Assembly: GCF_050278625.1 (NCBI RefSeq)
Contig: NZ_JBNNTI010000001.1
Location: forward strand, 62,001 to 126,000
From: Viridibacillus sp050278625
Lineage (GTDB): Bacteria; Bacillota; Bacilli; Bacillales_A; Planococcaceae
Length of the DNA: 64,000 bases
Direction of reading: 5' to 3'
How positions within the stretch are numbered: position 1 is the stretch's first letter; the number at the start of each line of letters is the position of its first letter. The position numbers and the translations under genes were made by a program. Of this stretch, positions 1 through 8,046 are shown piece by piece. Below the pieces are notes generated by a model. The model was given only the letters and a program-made list of their open reading frames with translations. It was not told the origin of the DNA and made no database searches.

Positions 1-389
1 AAACCTAAACGTTTATAGTGGTATTTCATACGTTCAACTATTGCTTTTTTTGTAATCGCTTGGCAATCAGGTACGCTAAATAATTTAGACTTAACGGATT
101 TACCTGTTACAGGGAATTCTGCATCTACTGGCAAGAATTTTTCCCAATTAATAGCTTTTACGCCCTCAAATAATTCATCAAATGTACGAGCTGGAAACTC
201 ACCTGCAATAATTTTCACTCGGTCCGCTACACGTAACCAAAGATTCGTTTTTGCGATGGCTTTCTCATCACCTTCGAAGTAAACTTTTCCGTTTTCTGTT
301 GTTGTTTCAAATCCTAGGTCCTGAAGCTCTTGTGCGACAATTCCTTCTAACCCCATTGCTGCGGTTGCTACTAATCGAAATGTTGTCAT
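1..389 (-). CDS. rlmL: RlmL/YpsC-type 23S rRNA methyltransferase, N-terminal part
   Basis: The first 129 codons are inside the window; the rest continues beyond position 1. The start is the ATG at 389-387, preceded by AGAAGGG. The visible protein begins MTTFRLVATAAMGLEGIVAQ and contains the family segment GKSVKSKLFSVPDCQA, typical of the THUMP domain of YpsC/RlmL proteins, which bind RNA ahead of a C-terminal SAM-dependent methylase that is not visible here. B. subtilis has ypsC next to rnpB and gpsB, as here. The upstream GGDEF/EAL gene stops 2 nt before this start, so translational coupling is likely. Confidence 0.85.
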   Translation of the reverse strand, partial: MTTFRLVATAAMGLEGIVAQELQDLGFETTTENGKVYFEGDEKAIAKTNLWLRVADRVKIIAGEFPARTFDELFEGVKAINWEKFLPVDAEFPVTGKSVKSKLFSVPDCQAITKKAIVERMKYHYKRLG

Positions 390-391
390 TA

Positions 392-2131
392 TTATTTCCC
401 TTCTAACTGTTCTAATTCCCAAAATTCAAGGAATTCGATAAATTCATCTAAAGGTAATGGCTTTGAGTAATAGTATCCTTGGATCATATCACAGCCCATT
501 TTACGTAATAGCTGAACCTGTTCTCTTTGCTCTACTCCCTCAGCAATTACCTTCATATGTAAACGATGCGCCATTTGAATAATAGCATCTACTATTGCTT
601 GTTTATCATCTAACGAACATATATGTTGTATAAAACTACGATCAATTTTCAAATAATTTAATGGAAATTGTACTAAATAGCTAAGAGAAGAATAGCCTGT
701 CCCAAAATCATCTATTGAAAGTTTAAAGCCTAATTGCTTGAGGAGTACTAATTTTCGAATCGTTTCTTTTTCACTGTTCATAACCGTACGCTCTGTTAAC
801 TCAATTTCTAAATAATGCGCAGGACAATTATTTCTCTCCAATATTTTCATAATAGATTCAATGAAATTACTTTGATGAAAATGAATACTCGATATGTTCA
901 ATGCAATTGGCATATTTTTCACATTTTGTGATTTTAATTTTACATAGTCCTGGCATGCACGATTAATAATACATTCACTAATCGGAATAATTAGACCTGT
1001 TTCCTCTGCATAAGGAATAAATTCTCCAGGCGAGACGAAGCCTAGTTTTTCATTTTGCCAGCGTACTAAAGCTTCTACTCCTACGATTGCACCTGTTGTA
1101 ACAGAGACTTTCGGTTGATAATGTAATTCAAAGCTATCATTTTCTATAGCTTTTCGTAACTCATTATCTAGAAGTAAAACACGTTTGTTATCTGTTTGTA
1201 ATTCGTCAAAGTAAAAAGAAAATTGACCTCTTCCATTTTGCTTTGCATAATACATTGCCTTATCAGCTTTGGTTAATAATACTTCTGTATCATCATCATC
1301 ATGCGGATAAATGCTAATTCCTATACTGGTAGACACATATAAATTCTGATCATCAACAGTAAAGGGTTGTTCTAACAATTGGATTATCATTTCAGCCAAA
1401 TGTACAGCTTCTCTAGGATGATGGATATTTGTTAATGTAATAACAAATTCATCACCGCCGTATCTAGCTAAAATATCTTTGTTTTTCAATAGCGATTGTA
1501 TTCTTTTTGCTACTTCCACTAACAAATAGTCACCAACTGCATGACCAAGTGTATCATTTATTTGCTTAAAGCGATCTAAATCTAAAAATAAAACAGCATG
1601 TTGATATGAGCGTGTAGAGGAAGACTCAAGTAAAACTCTCATGCGCTCATTATAGGCAAATCGATTTGAAACACCTGTTAAGGAATCGGTCATTGCACGT
1701 TTTTCAAGCTCGTCTTCAACGTCCTTTTGTTCAGTAAGGTCGGAAAAAACACCGCAGTAGTTTGTAACTTCACCTTGTTTATCACAAACTTCCATGATTG
1801 AAAGCCATTCTGGATATGCATCACCCGTTTTTCGACGATTCCATATCTCGCCTTGCCATTCACCTTTTGAATACAGCTCGTTCCACATGCTTTTATAAAA
1901 TTCACTGTCATGGATGCCTGATTGTAAGATAGCAGGGCTATGTCCAACAACTTCTTCTTTTTTGTAGCCCGTAACAAATTCAAAAGCTGGATTCACATTT
2001 ATTATTTTCTTTTTTGGATCAGTTATCATGATTCCTTCAGAAATTGTTTCAAATAATTTTTGTATTAATTCGTCAGAATAGCTAGAAATAGTGGTTTGGC
2101 CAATAATCTCTTTAATAGATATTTTTCCCAT
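392..2131 (-). CDS. PAS-GGDEF-EAL cyclic di-GMP signalling protein
   Basis: About 579 aa. Seen: a PAS sensor domain (about residues 28-135), a GGDEF domain with intact RYGGDEF motif (about 145-305), and an EAL domain (about 320-570) with EALVRW, ELTERT and DDFGTGYSS. Both catalytic motifs look intact, so it could make and hydrolyse c-di-GMP; which activity dominates cannot be read from sequence. No transmembrane segment is obvious. An in-frame ATG exists at 2203, but that would place the first 20 codons inside the rnpB terminator hairpin. The ATG at 2131, with GGTGA five bases upstream, is preferred; ATG 2143 is an alternative. The gene sits between rnpB and rlmL, a place where B. subtilis has no gene, and ends 2 nt before rlmL. 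Confidence 0.85.
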   Translation of the reverse strand: MGKISIKEIIGQTTISSYSDELIQKLFETISEGIMITDPKKKIINVNPAFEFVTGYKKEEVVGHSPAILQSGIHDSEFYKSMWNELYSKGEWQGEIWNRRKTGDAYPEWLSIMEVCDKQGEVTNYCGVFSDLTEQKDVEDELEKRAMTDSLTGVSNRFAYNERMRVLLESSSTRSYQHAVLFLDLDRFKQINDTLGHAVGDYLLVEVAKRIQSLLKNKDILARYGGDEFVITLTNIHHPREAVHLAEMIIQLLEQPFTVDDQNLYVSTSIGISIYPHDDDDTEVLLTKADKAMYYAKQNGRGQFSFYFDELQTDNKRVLLLDNELRKAIENDSFELHYQPKVSVTTGAIVGVEALVRWQNEKLGFVSPGEFIPYAEETGLIIPISECIINRACQDYVKLKSQNVKNMPIALNISSIHFHQSNFIESIMKILERNNCPAHYLEIELTERTVMNSEKETIRKLVLLKQLGFKLSIDDFGTGYSSLSYLVQFPLNYLKIDRSFIQHICSLDDKQAIVDAIIQMAHRLHMKVIAEGVEQREQVQLLRKMGCDMIQGYYYSKPLPLDEFIEFLEFWELEQLEGK

Positions 2132-2149
2132 AAATTTCACCATATCCCC

Positions 2150-2180
2150 AAAAGAAAGGCCCTCCAGGAACTGGAGAGCC
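2150..2180 (-). terminator. rnpB intrinsic terminator
   Basis: On the minus strand a 10-bp stem (one G-U pair) with loop TTC, arms 2171-2180 and 2158-2167, is followed by a T-rich run (CTTTCTTTT). It lies directly after the RNase P RNA 3' end and overlaps the longest possible reading frame of the GGDEF/EAL gene. Confidence 0.75.
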
Positions 2181-2205
2181 TGACTGTTCATGTTTAACAT
2201 CATTG

Positions 2206-2611
2206 AAAGTTCAATAAGCCATGTTTTGTGCCCGAGTACTCAAACGATTTACATCTCGTACAACCGGGTAGTAATCATCTATCTACGTGGGATGCAAGCA
2301 TTCACGTCTCTCCATCCATTCATTTCCTTCAGGAGAGTGCCCCTACCATAATTTGGGTTTCTCGCTCGTGGGGTTTACCTCGTTCCACCTGTTACGTTTC
2401 CGCACCAGCTCCGTCACTGTGGCACTTTCAGAGAGTTTCAACCATATCCTTTAAAGGACTTAGGTTTTCCTCCCGCCGTCAGCCATAAGACTGCCTTAGC
2501 TTATTTATTCACTAAGCACGAACACTACGGTCATCTCAGAACCGTGCGAGCATGGACTTTCCTCAACAATGTCAAGCATTGCAGCGATTACCCGAAAATT
2601 CATGATGATGT
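2206..2611 (-). ncRNA. rnpB: RNase P RNA, class B
   Basis: The minus strand carries hallmark class B RNase P RNA segments: near the 5' end CGGGTAATCGCTGCA, then GAGGAAAGTCCATGCTCGCA, and towards the 3' end ACGAGATGTAAATCG followed by ACATGGCTTA. Length of about 400 nt matches the Bacillus type. It acts with RnpA to cleave the 5' leader of pre-tRNAs. Location next to gpsB matches B. subtilis. End points are approximate: the 5' end is set from the promoter spacing and the 3' end from the start of the terminator region. The open frame on the opposite strand (2228-2488) is a shadow of this RNA. Confidence 0.93.
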
Positions 2612-2616
2612 TTTTC

Positions 2617-2645
2617 ATTATAATATAAAAACATGTACAACCCAA
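2617..2645 (-). promoter_or_regulatory. Likely sigma-A promoter of rnpB
   Basis: On the minus strand TTGGGT (2645-2640) and a perfect TATAAT (2622-2617) are separated by 17 nt, placing the transcript start near 2610, the expected 5' end of RNase P RNA. The -35 box is weak. Confidence 0.6.
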
Positions 2646-2664
2646 TACGACTAAAGACCTATAT

Positions 2665-2985
2665 TCAATCGTATAACTTATCTCCAAAAACGTGTTTTTC
2701 CAAGTTCGAGATTCTCTTTAAAATATCAAAATTTGTATTGGCAGTATGTTGTGGTTGTTGTGGTTGAACTTGTGCCGATGTGTGACGCTTAGAATTTTGC
2801 GCAGCCTCAAGCTCTTGTTTCAACATGTTAATCTCTTCTTGCTTCTTAGCTACAATTTTTTCAAAGTTCTCATAATCTTGAATAATTTCATCTAAAAATT
2901 GGTCTACGTCATCTTGACTATAACCTCTTAAACCTGTTTTAAAATCTTTATCTAAAATCTTTTTTGCTGTTAATTTAGTATCCAT
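2665..2985 (-). CDS. gpsB: Cell division regulator GpsB
   Basis: 106 aa. GpsB is a DivIVA-like adaptor that binds class A penicillin-binding proteins and shuttles them between division site and side wall. Seen: the DivIVA-type N-terminal lipid-binding/coiled-coil region (MDTKLTAKKILDKDFK, then LRGYSQDDVDQFLDEI), a coiled coil to about residue 65, a Gln/Pro/Thr-rich linker, and a short C-terminal helix (ILKRISNLEKHVFG). Start ATG 2985 has GGAAGGG eight bases upstream, better spaced than ATG 2991. A partner PBP1 gene (ponA) lies 5 kb away on the other strand. Confidence 0.93.
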   Translation of the reverse strand: MDTKLTAKKILDKDFKTGLRGYSQDDVDQFLDEIIQDYENFEKIVAKKQEEINMLKQELEAAQNSKRHTSAQVQPQQPQHTANTNFDILKRISNLEKHVFGDKLYD

Positions 2986-3104
2986 ATACATCGCCCTTCC
3001 ATCGCAACATAAGTGTTCTTAGTATAGCATATTTCTTAAAGGCCATGCTTACTCACAGCCATTTTTCAACGTTTTTTTGTCGAAAACTGCGATTGCCCAG
3101 GAAA

Positions 3105-4349
3105 TTATTTCTTCCTTTCAAGCCGATTCTTCCTTTTTTGTAAATCTGCAAGTCTTAACGCTTTAAATTCCTTAGTCCACAGTGAACTTTCCGTTACAAG
3201 TTTCCATGCTTGATTTGTCATTTCTATTGCAAACTCATAGTTTTTTTCACGGTGTTCAAAAATTTTCGCTAACTCAATGTGTGCTGTAATTTGTTGTCTA
3301 CCTTTTAAATACGGTAAAGCTTGTTGAAATGATTTCCGTGCCTCTATATAATTCTTCTGTCTTTTAAGCTGGAAACCAAGATAATAATAAGCATTCGCTG
3401 CTTCTTCACTTGTATATTGAGACGTTACTTGTTGTAAAAGTTCTTCACTACGATCGATTTCTTTTAAATCAGCGTACCATTTACCAATGTTTGTATAGGT
3501 TGTAGCTGATTCTTCTGCAATGTTTTCACAAAGTAAATTCGTCGCCTGCACATACAACGTCAATAATGACAATAAATCCCACTCATTGTGTTGTAGTACT
3601 TTTAGCAATGCCTCAGGCTGTCCACTTTTGACTGCATCTAAGTAAATAATCGGCGCTAAATAACCTGGTACATCGTCAAGACGAGTAAAGCCCAATTTTT
3701 CCTCTTCTACTTGTGTAAGTTTCATACGTGCAATGTCATTTTTCCAAATACGTTTTGAGCCATGCAATAAATCAAGTTGATCATGCTCTTTTAATGGTGG
3801 TAGCTCTTTTTTATTTAATGTCCAACGAGTTTGTAACTGTGGCCAATCGAAACTTTTACCATTATACGTAATAATAGTTTTCTTTCCTTGCCAAAATTTT
3901 GATTCAAACAAAAATGCAACTTCATTACTCGGATCAGCTAATACATACTGCTTTAATGTAAAGCCATTCGCAGACTCTTCAAGTAAACCATTTAGGAAGA
4001 TATGCGTACCTACGCCTTTTAATCCAGTTGTCTCTGTATCATAGAACACAAGATTACTAGCATCCATTAAAGATATCGGATGTGGATTTTGTGTTTGTTG
4101 CCATTTTTCAAAAGCATCATATAATTCACCTAGATAAATAGCACCGTGTTTATAATCAAGCGGATAATGCTTTTCTAATAAAAACACTACACCAAAATCA
4201 TTTTCAATCATTTGTAATCCAGCATCCTGCCATTTGCCGGCATAGATAGGGACGTCTGGTTTTATAAATGGTTCTTTTTCTATCATTTGTTGCGTGTTAT
4301 TTTTCTTCAATAGTTTTTTCATTTGAAGAATTTTATTTTCATATGACAT
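3105..4349 (-). CDS. mrfB: Mitomycin repair exonuclease MrfB (YprB)
   Basis: 414 aa. YprB/MrfB is the RNase H-like exonuclease partner of helicase MrfA in UvrABC-independent excision of mitomycin C lesions in B. subtilis. Seen: a DEDD-type exonuclease region with FYDTETTGLKGVGTHIF near residue 100, TYNGKSFDWPQLQTRW near 165, and C-terminal TPR-like helices (about 285-400). The start ATG 4349 lies 2 nt beyond the mrfA stop, with GGATGA upstream; ATG 4358 is an alternative that would overlap mrfA. The pair is clearly an operon. Confidence 0.88.
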   Translation of the reverse strand: MSYENKILQMKKLLKKNNTQQMIEKEPFIKPDVPIYAGKWQDAGLQMIENDFGVVFLLEKHYPLDYKHGAIYLGELYDAFEKWQQTQNPHPISLMDASNLVFYDTETTGLKGVGTHIFLNGLLEESANGFTLKQYVLADPSNEVAFLFESKFWQGKKTIITYNGKSFDWPQLQTRWTLNKKELPPLKEHDQLDLLHGSKRIWKNDIARMKLTQVEEEKLGFTRLDDVPGYLAPIIYLDAVKSGQPEALLKVLQHNEWDLLSLLTLYVQATNLLCENIAEESATTYTNIGKWYADLKEIDRSEELLQQVTSQYTSEEAANAYYYLGFQLKRQKNYIEARKSFQQALPYLKGRQQITAHIELAKIFEHREKNYEFAIEMTNQAWKLVTESSLWTKEFKALRLADLQKRKNRLERKK

Positions 4350-4350
4350 A

Positions 4351-6630
4351 TTAATCATCCAATTCTTCTAATAGAAATGATTGCAAAAAATTCAATACTT
4401 GTTTCTTCCCTTTATCGCTTAAATCTTGTGCGCCAATACAAGAAGGACAACCATTTTGGCATGGACATGCATCAACATGTTCAAACACATGCTGAATTAG
4501 TGGTTCCCAAATATCATATACCCGTTCACTTAGCCCGATACCACCTGGATAACGATCATAAACAAAGAAAGTTGGCTTTTCTGAATGTACCGCCTTCACT
4601 TGCGGTATGACATGGACATCACTGCGGTCACTTTGAATGAATAGCGGAATAAAACTGTTCATCGCAAACGCCACACCTGTCATAGCGCTTGTTAAATCAT
4701 CTTCTGTCCAGTTCACTGGTTGTTCAAAGGATAGCCATGTAGAACTCGTATGAAGTTCTTCTGGTGGTAGATGTATTGGGCCAGAACCGATATTATCGTG
4801 CGAATCAAATCTAATCTTTTTAAATATAGTTGCGGTAGCCAAAATCATAACATCACCAAATGCTGCTTCAGCTTGACCAAGAAGCTTTTGCTTATCTTCA
4901 CTCATCACCTTTAGTTCAACCGCTAAATTGGCATCTGTAAAATAATCAACATCCACTTCACGAACAAAAGCTTTCTTCTCTTCCCAATCAAGCTTTTCTA
5001 CTTGAAATTGTACACCCTGATGTAAATAAATTGCTTCTTCATGAAGCAGGGTAAGAGCACTATACCGATCCATCTCTCCAATAACACGAGTGTTTGCAGG
5101 AATAGATTGATCAATGATAACGACATTTTCTTGTGATGCTGAACGCAAACTAATTTCGTGTGCCGGGAAACTATCGCTCATCCAGTGCCATTGTTCAGAC
5201 GTTTTTAAAAGGACACCCTCCTGCTGTAAATATTCCAATAGTTCTTGAATCTCAAACTCTCCGTACATATCAGTCGTTTTAAAAGGCAACTCAAAAGAAG
5301 CACATTTTAAATGGTCCATTAAAATGAGCATATTATCTGGATAAATACGAGCTTCTTCTGGAGAACTACCTAAGAAATAATTAGGATGATTGATAATGTA
5401 TTGATCCAATGCAGTAGATTGTGCCACATAAATAATTAGCGCTGCATCTTGCCTTCTGCCAGCACGTCCAGCTTGTTGCCATGCACTTGCAATATTGCCG
5501 GGATAGCCGGTCATGATACAAGCTTGTAATTGACCAATATCAACTCCGAGCTCTAGTGCGTTCGTACTGACAACTGTTTGAATTGTACCTTCACGCAAAC
5601 CCTTTTCAATTGAACGTCTCTCGGAAGGTAAATATCCACCTCGATAACCGCGAATAGATTCATCCTTGATTTTCTTTTTCGTTAATTCCTTCATATACGT
5701 TACAAGCATTTCCACTCGTACACGACTTTTAGCAAATATGATTGTTTGAATTTGTGCTTCATATAGTTTTCTAGCTAAATCTCTTACTTCTAAAATTGCA
5801 CTTCTCCGAACACCAAAAGTAGGATGAATAATGGGCGGATTATAAAATAGGAATGTTTTTTTCCCTACTGGTGCCCCATTATCAGCTATTAGTTGATGTG
5901 TCGTATTCGTTAAATTCTCTGCCAGCTCTTTCGGGTTTTTTATTGTCGCTGATGTACATATAACGATGGGATTACTTCCGTAAAAGCGGCAAATACGTTG
6001 CAAACGTCGAATAACGTGGGCGACATGACTACCAAATACTCCTTTATATGTATGCAGCTCATCCAGGACAATATACTGTAAATTTTCAAATAACGAAACC
6101 CATTTCGTATGATGAGGCAGAATTCCTGAATGTAACATATCAGGATTAGTCATAACGATATGACCAGCCTTACGCACCTTCTGACGAATACCAGGTGAAG
6201 TATCACCATCATATGTGTAGCTTAAAACTTCTTCTCCACTTTGTTCTATTAAATCATTCAAATCACTTTTTTGATCTTGTGCGAGCGCCTTTGTCGGGAA
6301 TAGATATAGGGCACGTGAGGCTTTATTCTCTAAAATCGCTTGTAAGACGGGTAAATGATAGCAGAGGGATTTTCCTGAGGCAGTTGGTGTGACGGCCGTA
6401 AAAGATTGCCCATTAGTCGCATAATCGAAAGCTTGTCTTTGATGCGAGTAAAGCTGACTAATACCACGCTTTTGTAAAGCTTTTACTAAAGAAGGGTGTA
6501 ATTTGTCGGGAAAAGGAACGAGTTTTGCCGGCATTGCATCAATCGTATGTTGATGCTCTATTCTCTCCATCATTTCTGGATACTGTTGCCACTCTGCTAA
6601 AAGCTGATTAATCGTTTTTTTCTGAAGCAT
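4351..6630 (-). CDS. mrfA: DEAD/DEAH-box DNA helicase MrfA (YprA)
   Basis: 759 aa. Superfamily 2 helicase of the MrfAB DNA repair pathway. Seen: Walker A TPTASGKS (about residue 88), DELH box (LDELHTYKG), motif III SATI, motif VI QAGRAGR, and a C-terminal DUF1998-type domain ending in a four-cysteine cluster (CPCQNGCPSCIG) that in this family binds zinc. Start ATG 6630 has GGTGA five bases upstream and overlaps the end of yppE by about 23 nt, suggesting translational coupling yppE-mrfA-mrfB. Confidence 0.92.
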   Translation of the reverse strand: MLQKKTINQLLAEWQQYPEMMERIEHQHTIDAMPAKLVPFPDKLHPSLVKALQKRGISQLYSHQRQAFDYATNGQSFTAVTPTASGKSLCYHLPVLQAILENKASRALYLFPTKALAQDQKSDLNDLIEQSGEEVLSYTYDGDTSPGIRQKVRKAGHIVMTNPDMLHSGILPHHTKWVSLFENLQYIVLDELHTYKGVFGSHVAHVIRRLQRICRFYGSNPIVICTSATIKNPKELAENLTNTTHQLIADNGAPVGKKTFLFYNPPIIHPTFGVRRSAILEVRDLARKLYEAQIQTIIFAKSRVRVEMLVTYMKELTKKKIKDESIRGYRGGYLPSERRSIEKGLREGTIQTVVSTNALELGVDIGQLQACIMTGYPGNIASAWQQAGRAGRRQDAALIIYVAQSTALDQYIINHPNYFLGSSPEEARIYPDNMLILMDHLKCASFELPFKTTDMYGEFEIQELLEYLQQEGVLLKTSEQWHWMSDSFPAHEISLRSASQENVVIIDQSIPANTRVIGEMDRYSALTLLHEEAIYLHQGVQFQVEKLDWEEKKAFVREVDVDYFTDANLAVELKVMSEDKQKLLGQAEAAFGDVMILATATIFKKIRFDSHDNIGSGPIHLPPEELHTSSTWLSFEQPVNWTEDDLTSAMTGVAFAMNSFIPLFIQSDRSDVHVIPQVKAVHSEKPTFFVYDRYPGGIGLSERVYDIWEPLIQHVFEHVDACPCQNGCPSCIGAQDLSDKGKKQVLNFLQSFLLEELDD

Positions 6631-6988
6631 ATTGTTCACCATCCTCACGCAAATAGCGCAAAAAAGTCTCTAATGTATATTTTACCGATTGTATTGATTG
6701 ATAGAATCGTTTTTTACTCGTTGCTTTATAAAAAGATTGCACCACAAATTGATCCATCGCATCTAGCGCATTATCAATTTGTGTTTTGTGCATATATTTC
6801 GGTTTATTTAATAGTATCCATTTCTCAGACTCTAACTGCCAAGTTACTAATATAGCATGCCATTCATCGGCATGCGGTTTCACTTCAAGAAAGAAATCCG
6901 GAGATGTGTCTTCTTCTCGCATACACAGAAATCGTTGCCAGCATGCATCGCATTCTTCTAATAATTTTTCTGTAGTAGATAATAGCAT
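6608..6988 (-). CDS. yppE: YppE-like protein (DUF1798)
   Basis: 126 aa, helical, cytoplasmic. Resembles B. subtilis YppE (DUF1798), a small helical-bundle protein of unknown function found near gpsB/mrfAB/recU in Bacillus. Start ATG 6988 follows GGAGGTGTG, a strong ribosome binding site. It overlaps the mrfA start and is probably first in a yppE-mrfAB operon. No catalytic motif is visible. Confidence 0.7.
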   Translation of the reverse strand: MLLSTTEKLLEECDACWQRFLCMREEDTSPDFFLEVKPHADEWHAILVTWQLESEKWILLNKPKYMHKTQIDNALDAMDQFVVQSFYKATSKKRFYQSIQSVKYTLETFLRYLREDGEQYASEKND

Positions 6989-7068
6989 TTATACACACCT
7001 CCATTTTCATTTTTTTAAATTAAGGATTCATTTATTTTAGTGTATCAAAATATCATAAAAGAAACTAC

Positions 7069-7248
7069 TTATGCACGAACGAATATTCCTTTCGATTGTT
7101 TTTCAAGATTACTTAGGCGGTGTTGAACTGTTGCAATGTCATTCATATGTTTTTGAATTTCGGTGTGACGTTCCACAGACATTTGTGCGTGTAGTAACTG
7201 ATCGATTAATTCAAGTTGAGTAAGTAAATGAGATATTCTTTGCATCAT
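7069..7248 (-). CDS. Small helical protein upstream of yppE
   Basis: 59 aa. It begins MMQRISHLLTQLELIDQLL and ends LEKQSKGIFVRA; the whole sequence reads as one amphipathic helix or short coiled coil with no membrane segment. The start ATG 7248 is preceded by TAGGAGGCGATA, an excellent ribosome binding site, which is the main reason to call it a gene. B. subtilis has small yppC/yppD genes in this neighbourhood, but I cannot match it to either with certainty. It is transcribed away from recU. Confidence 0.65.
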   Translation of the reverse strand: MMQRISHLLTQLELIDQLLHAQMSVERHTEIQKHMNDIATVQHRLSNLEKQSKGIFVRA

Positions 7249-7408
7249 TATCGCCTCCTAGCCTTAGGATTTCCTTATAAATTTAAATAATCCTTTCCAC
7301 AAGACAAAACAAGTGCAAGTTCGATATAAATAGAAAAAATCTCTGTCATTTCTTCTACGATTCTTGTATTTGAAAATATGTTATTATAATTGATGATGAG
7401 GTGGTCAA

Positions 7409-8011
7409 ATGGCAATTCGCTATCCAAATGGGAAAAAGTATACTCCACCAACTTCAGAGGGAAAAAAAAGGAGTATAAGGGATTATTCCTATAGCAATCG
7501 GGGCAAAACTTTAGAAGATGAAATTGATGAAGCAAATGATTTTTATTTACAACGACAAATAGCAGTCATTCATAAGAAACCTGTTCCGATACAAATCGTC
7601 AAAGTAGAGTATCCATCAAGAAGTGCAGCTGTTATCCGGGAAGCATATTTTAGAACACCTTCTACGACGGACTACAATGGCATCTATGATGGCTATCATA
7701 TTGATTTTGACGCCAAAGAAACGGAAAATAAAACATCTTTCCCCTTAAAGAACGTTCATCCACATCAGGTTGATCATATGACAGTTGTTGCAAAGCAGCG
7801 AGGTATTTGTTTTCTAATAATACGTTTTTCTTCCATGGAACGTTATTTTGTAGTACCTTTAGAAATGCTGCAAAATGCTTGGACTAGAATGCTTACAGGT
7901 GGTCGTAAATCAATTTCTTTAGTAGAATTTGAGGAACAAGCGATTGAAGTAACACCAACCTATAGTCCACGTATCGATTATTTACAGGCAGTACGTAATA
8001 TGCTGCCATAA
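7409..8011 (+). CDS. recU: Holliday junction resolvase RecU
   Basis: 200 aa. RecU cleaves four-way junctions in recombination and chromosome segregation. Seen: start MAIRYPNGKKYTPP, the stalk/N-terminal part SNRGKTLEDEIDEAN, and the nuclease core with TDYNGIYDGYHIDFDAKET and FPLKNVHPHQVDHM, all typical of RecU. The start follows GATGAGGTGG. It is followed 35 nt later by ponA, the same recU-ponA pairing as in B. subtilis, where they are cotranscribed. Confidence 0.95.
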   Translation: MAIRYPNGKKYTPPTSEGKKRSIRDYSYSNRGKTLEDEIDEANDFYLQRQIAVIHKKPVPIQIVKVEYPSRSAAVIREAYFRTPSTTDYNGIYDGYHIDFDAKETENKTSFPLKNVHPHQVDHMTVVAKQRGICFLIIRFSSMERYFVVPLEMLQNAWTRMLTGGRKSISLVEFEEQAIEVTPTYSPRIDYLQAVRNMLP

Positions 8012-8046
8012 CTAATGCATGTTTGTAAGAAAGTGAGGAGAATTTA

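Noticed and set aside
2228..2488. 86-aa open frame on the plus strand
   Set aside because: It is antisense to RNase P RNA and has no ribosome binding site.
7073..7090. CGAAC...ATTCC resembling a LexA/SOS box near repair genes
   Set aside because: It lies inside the end of the small ORF, matches only partly, and is not placed at a promoter.
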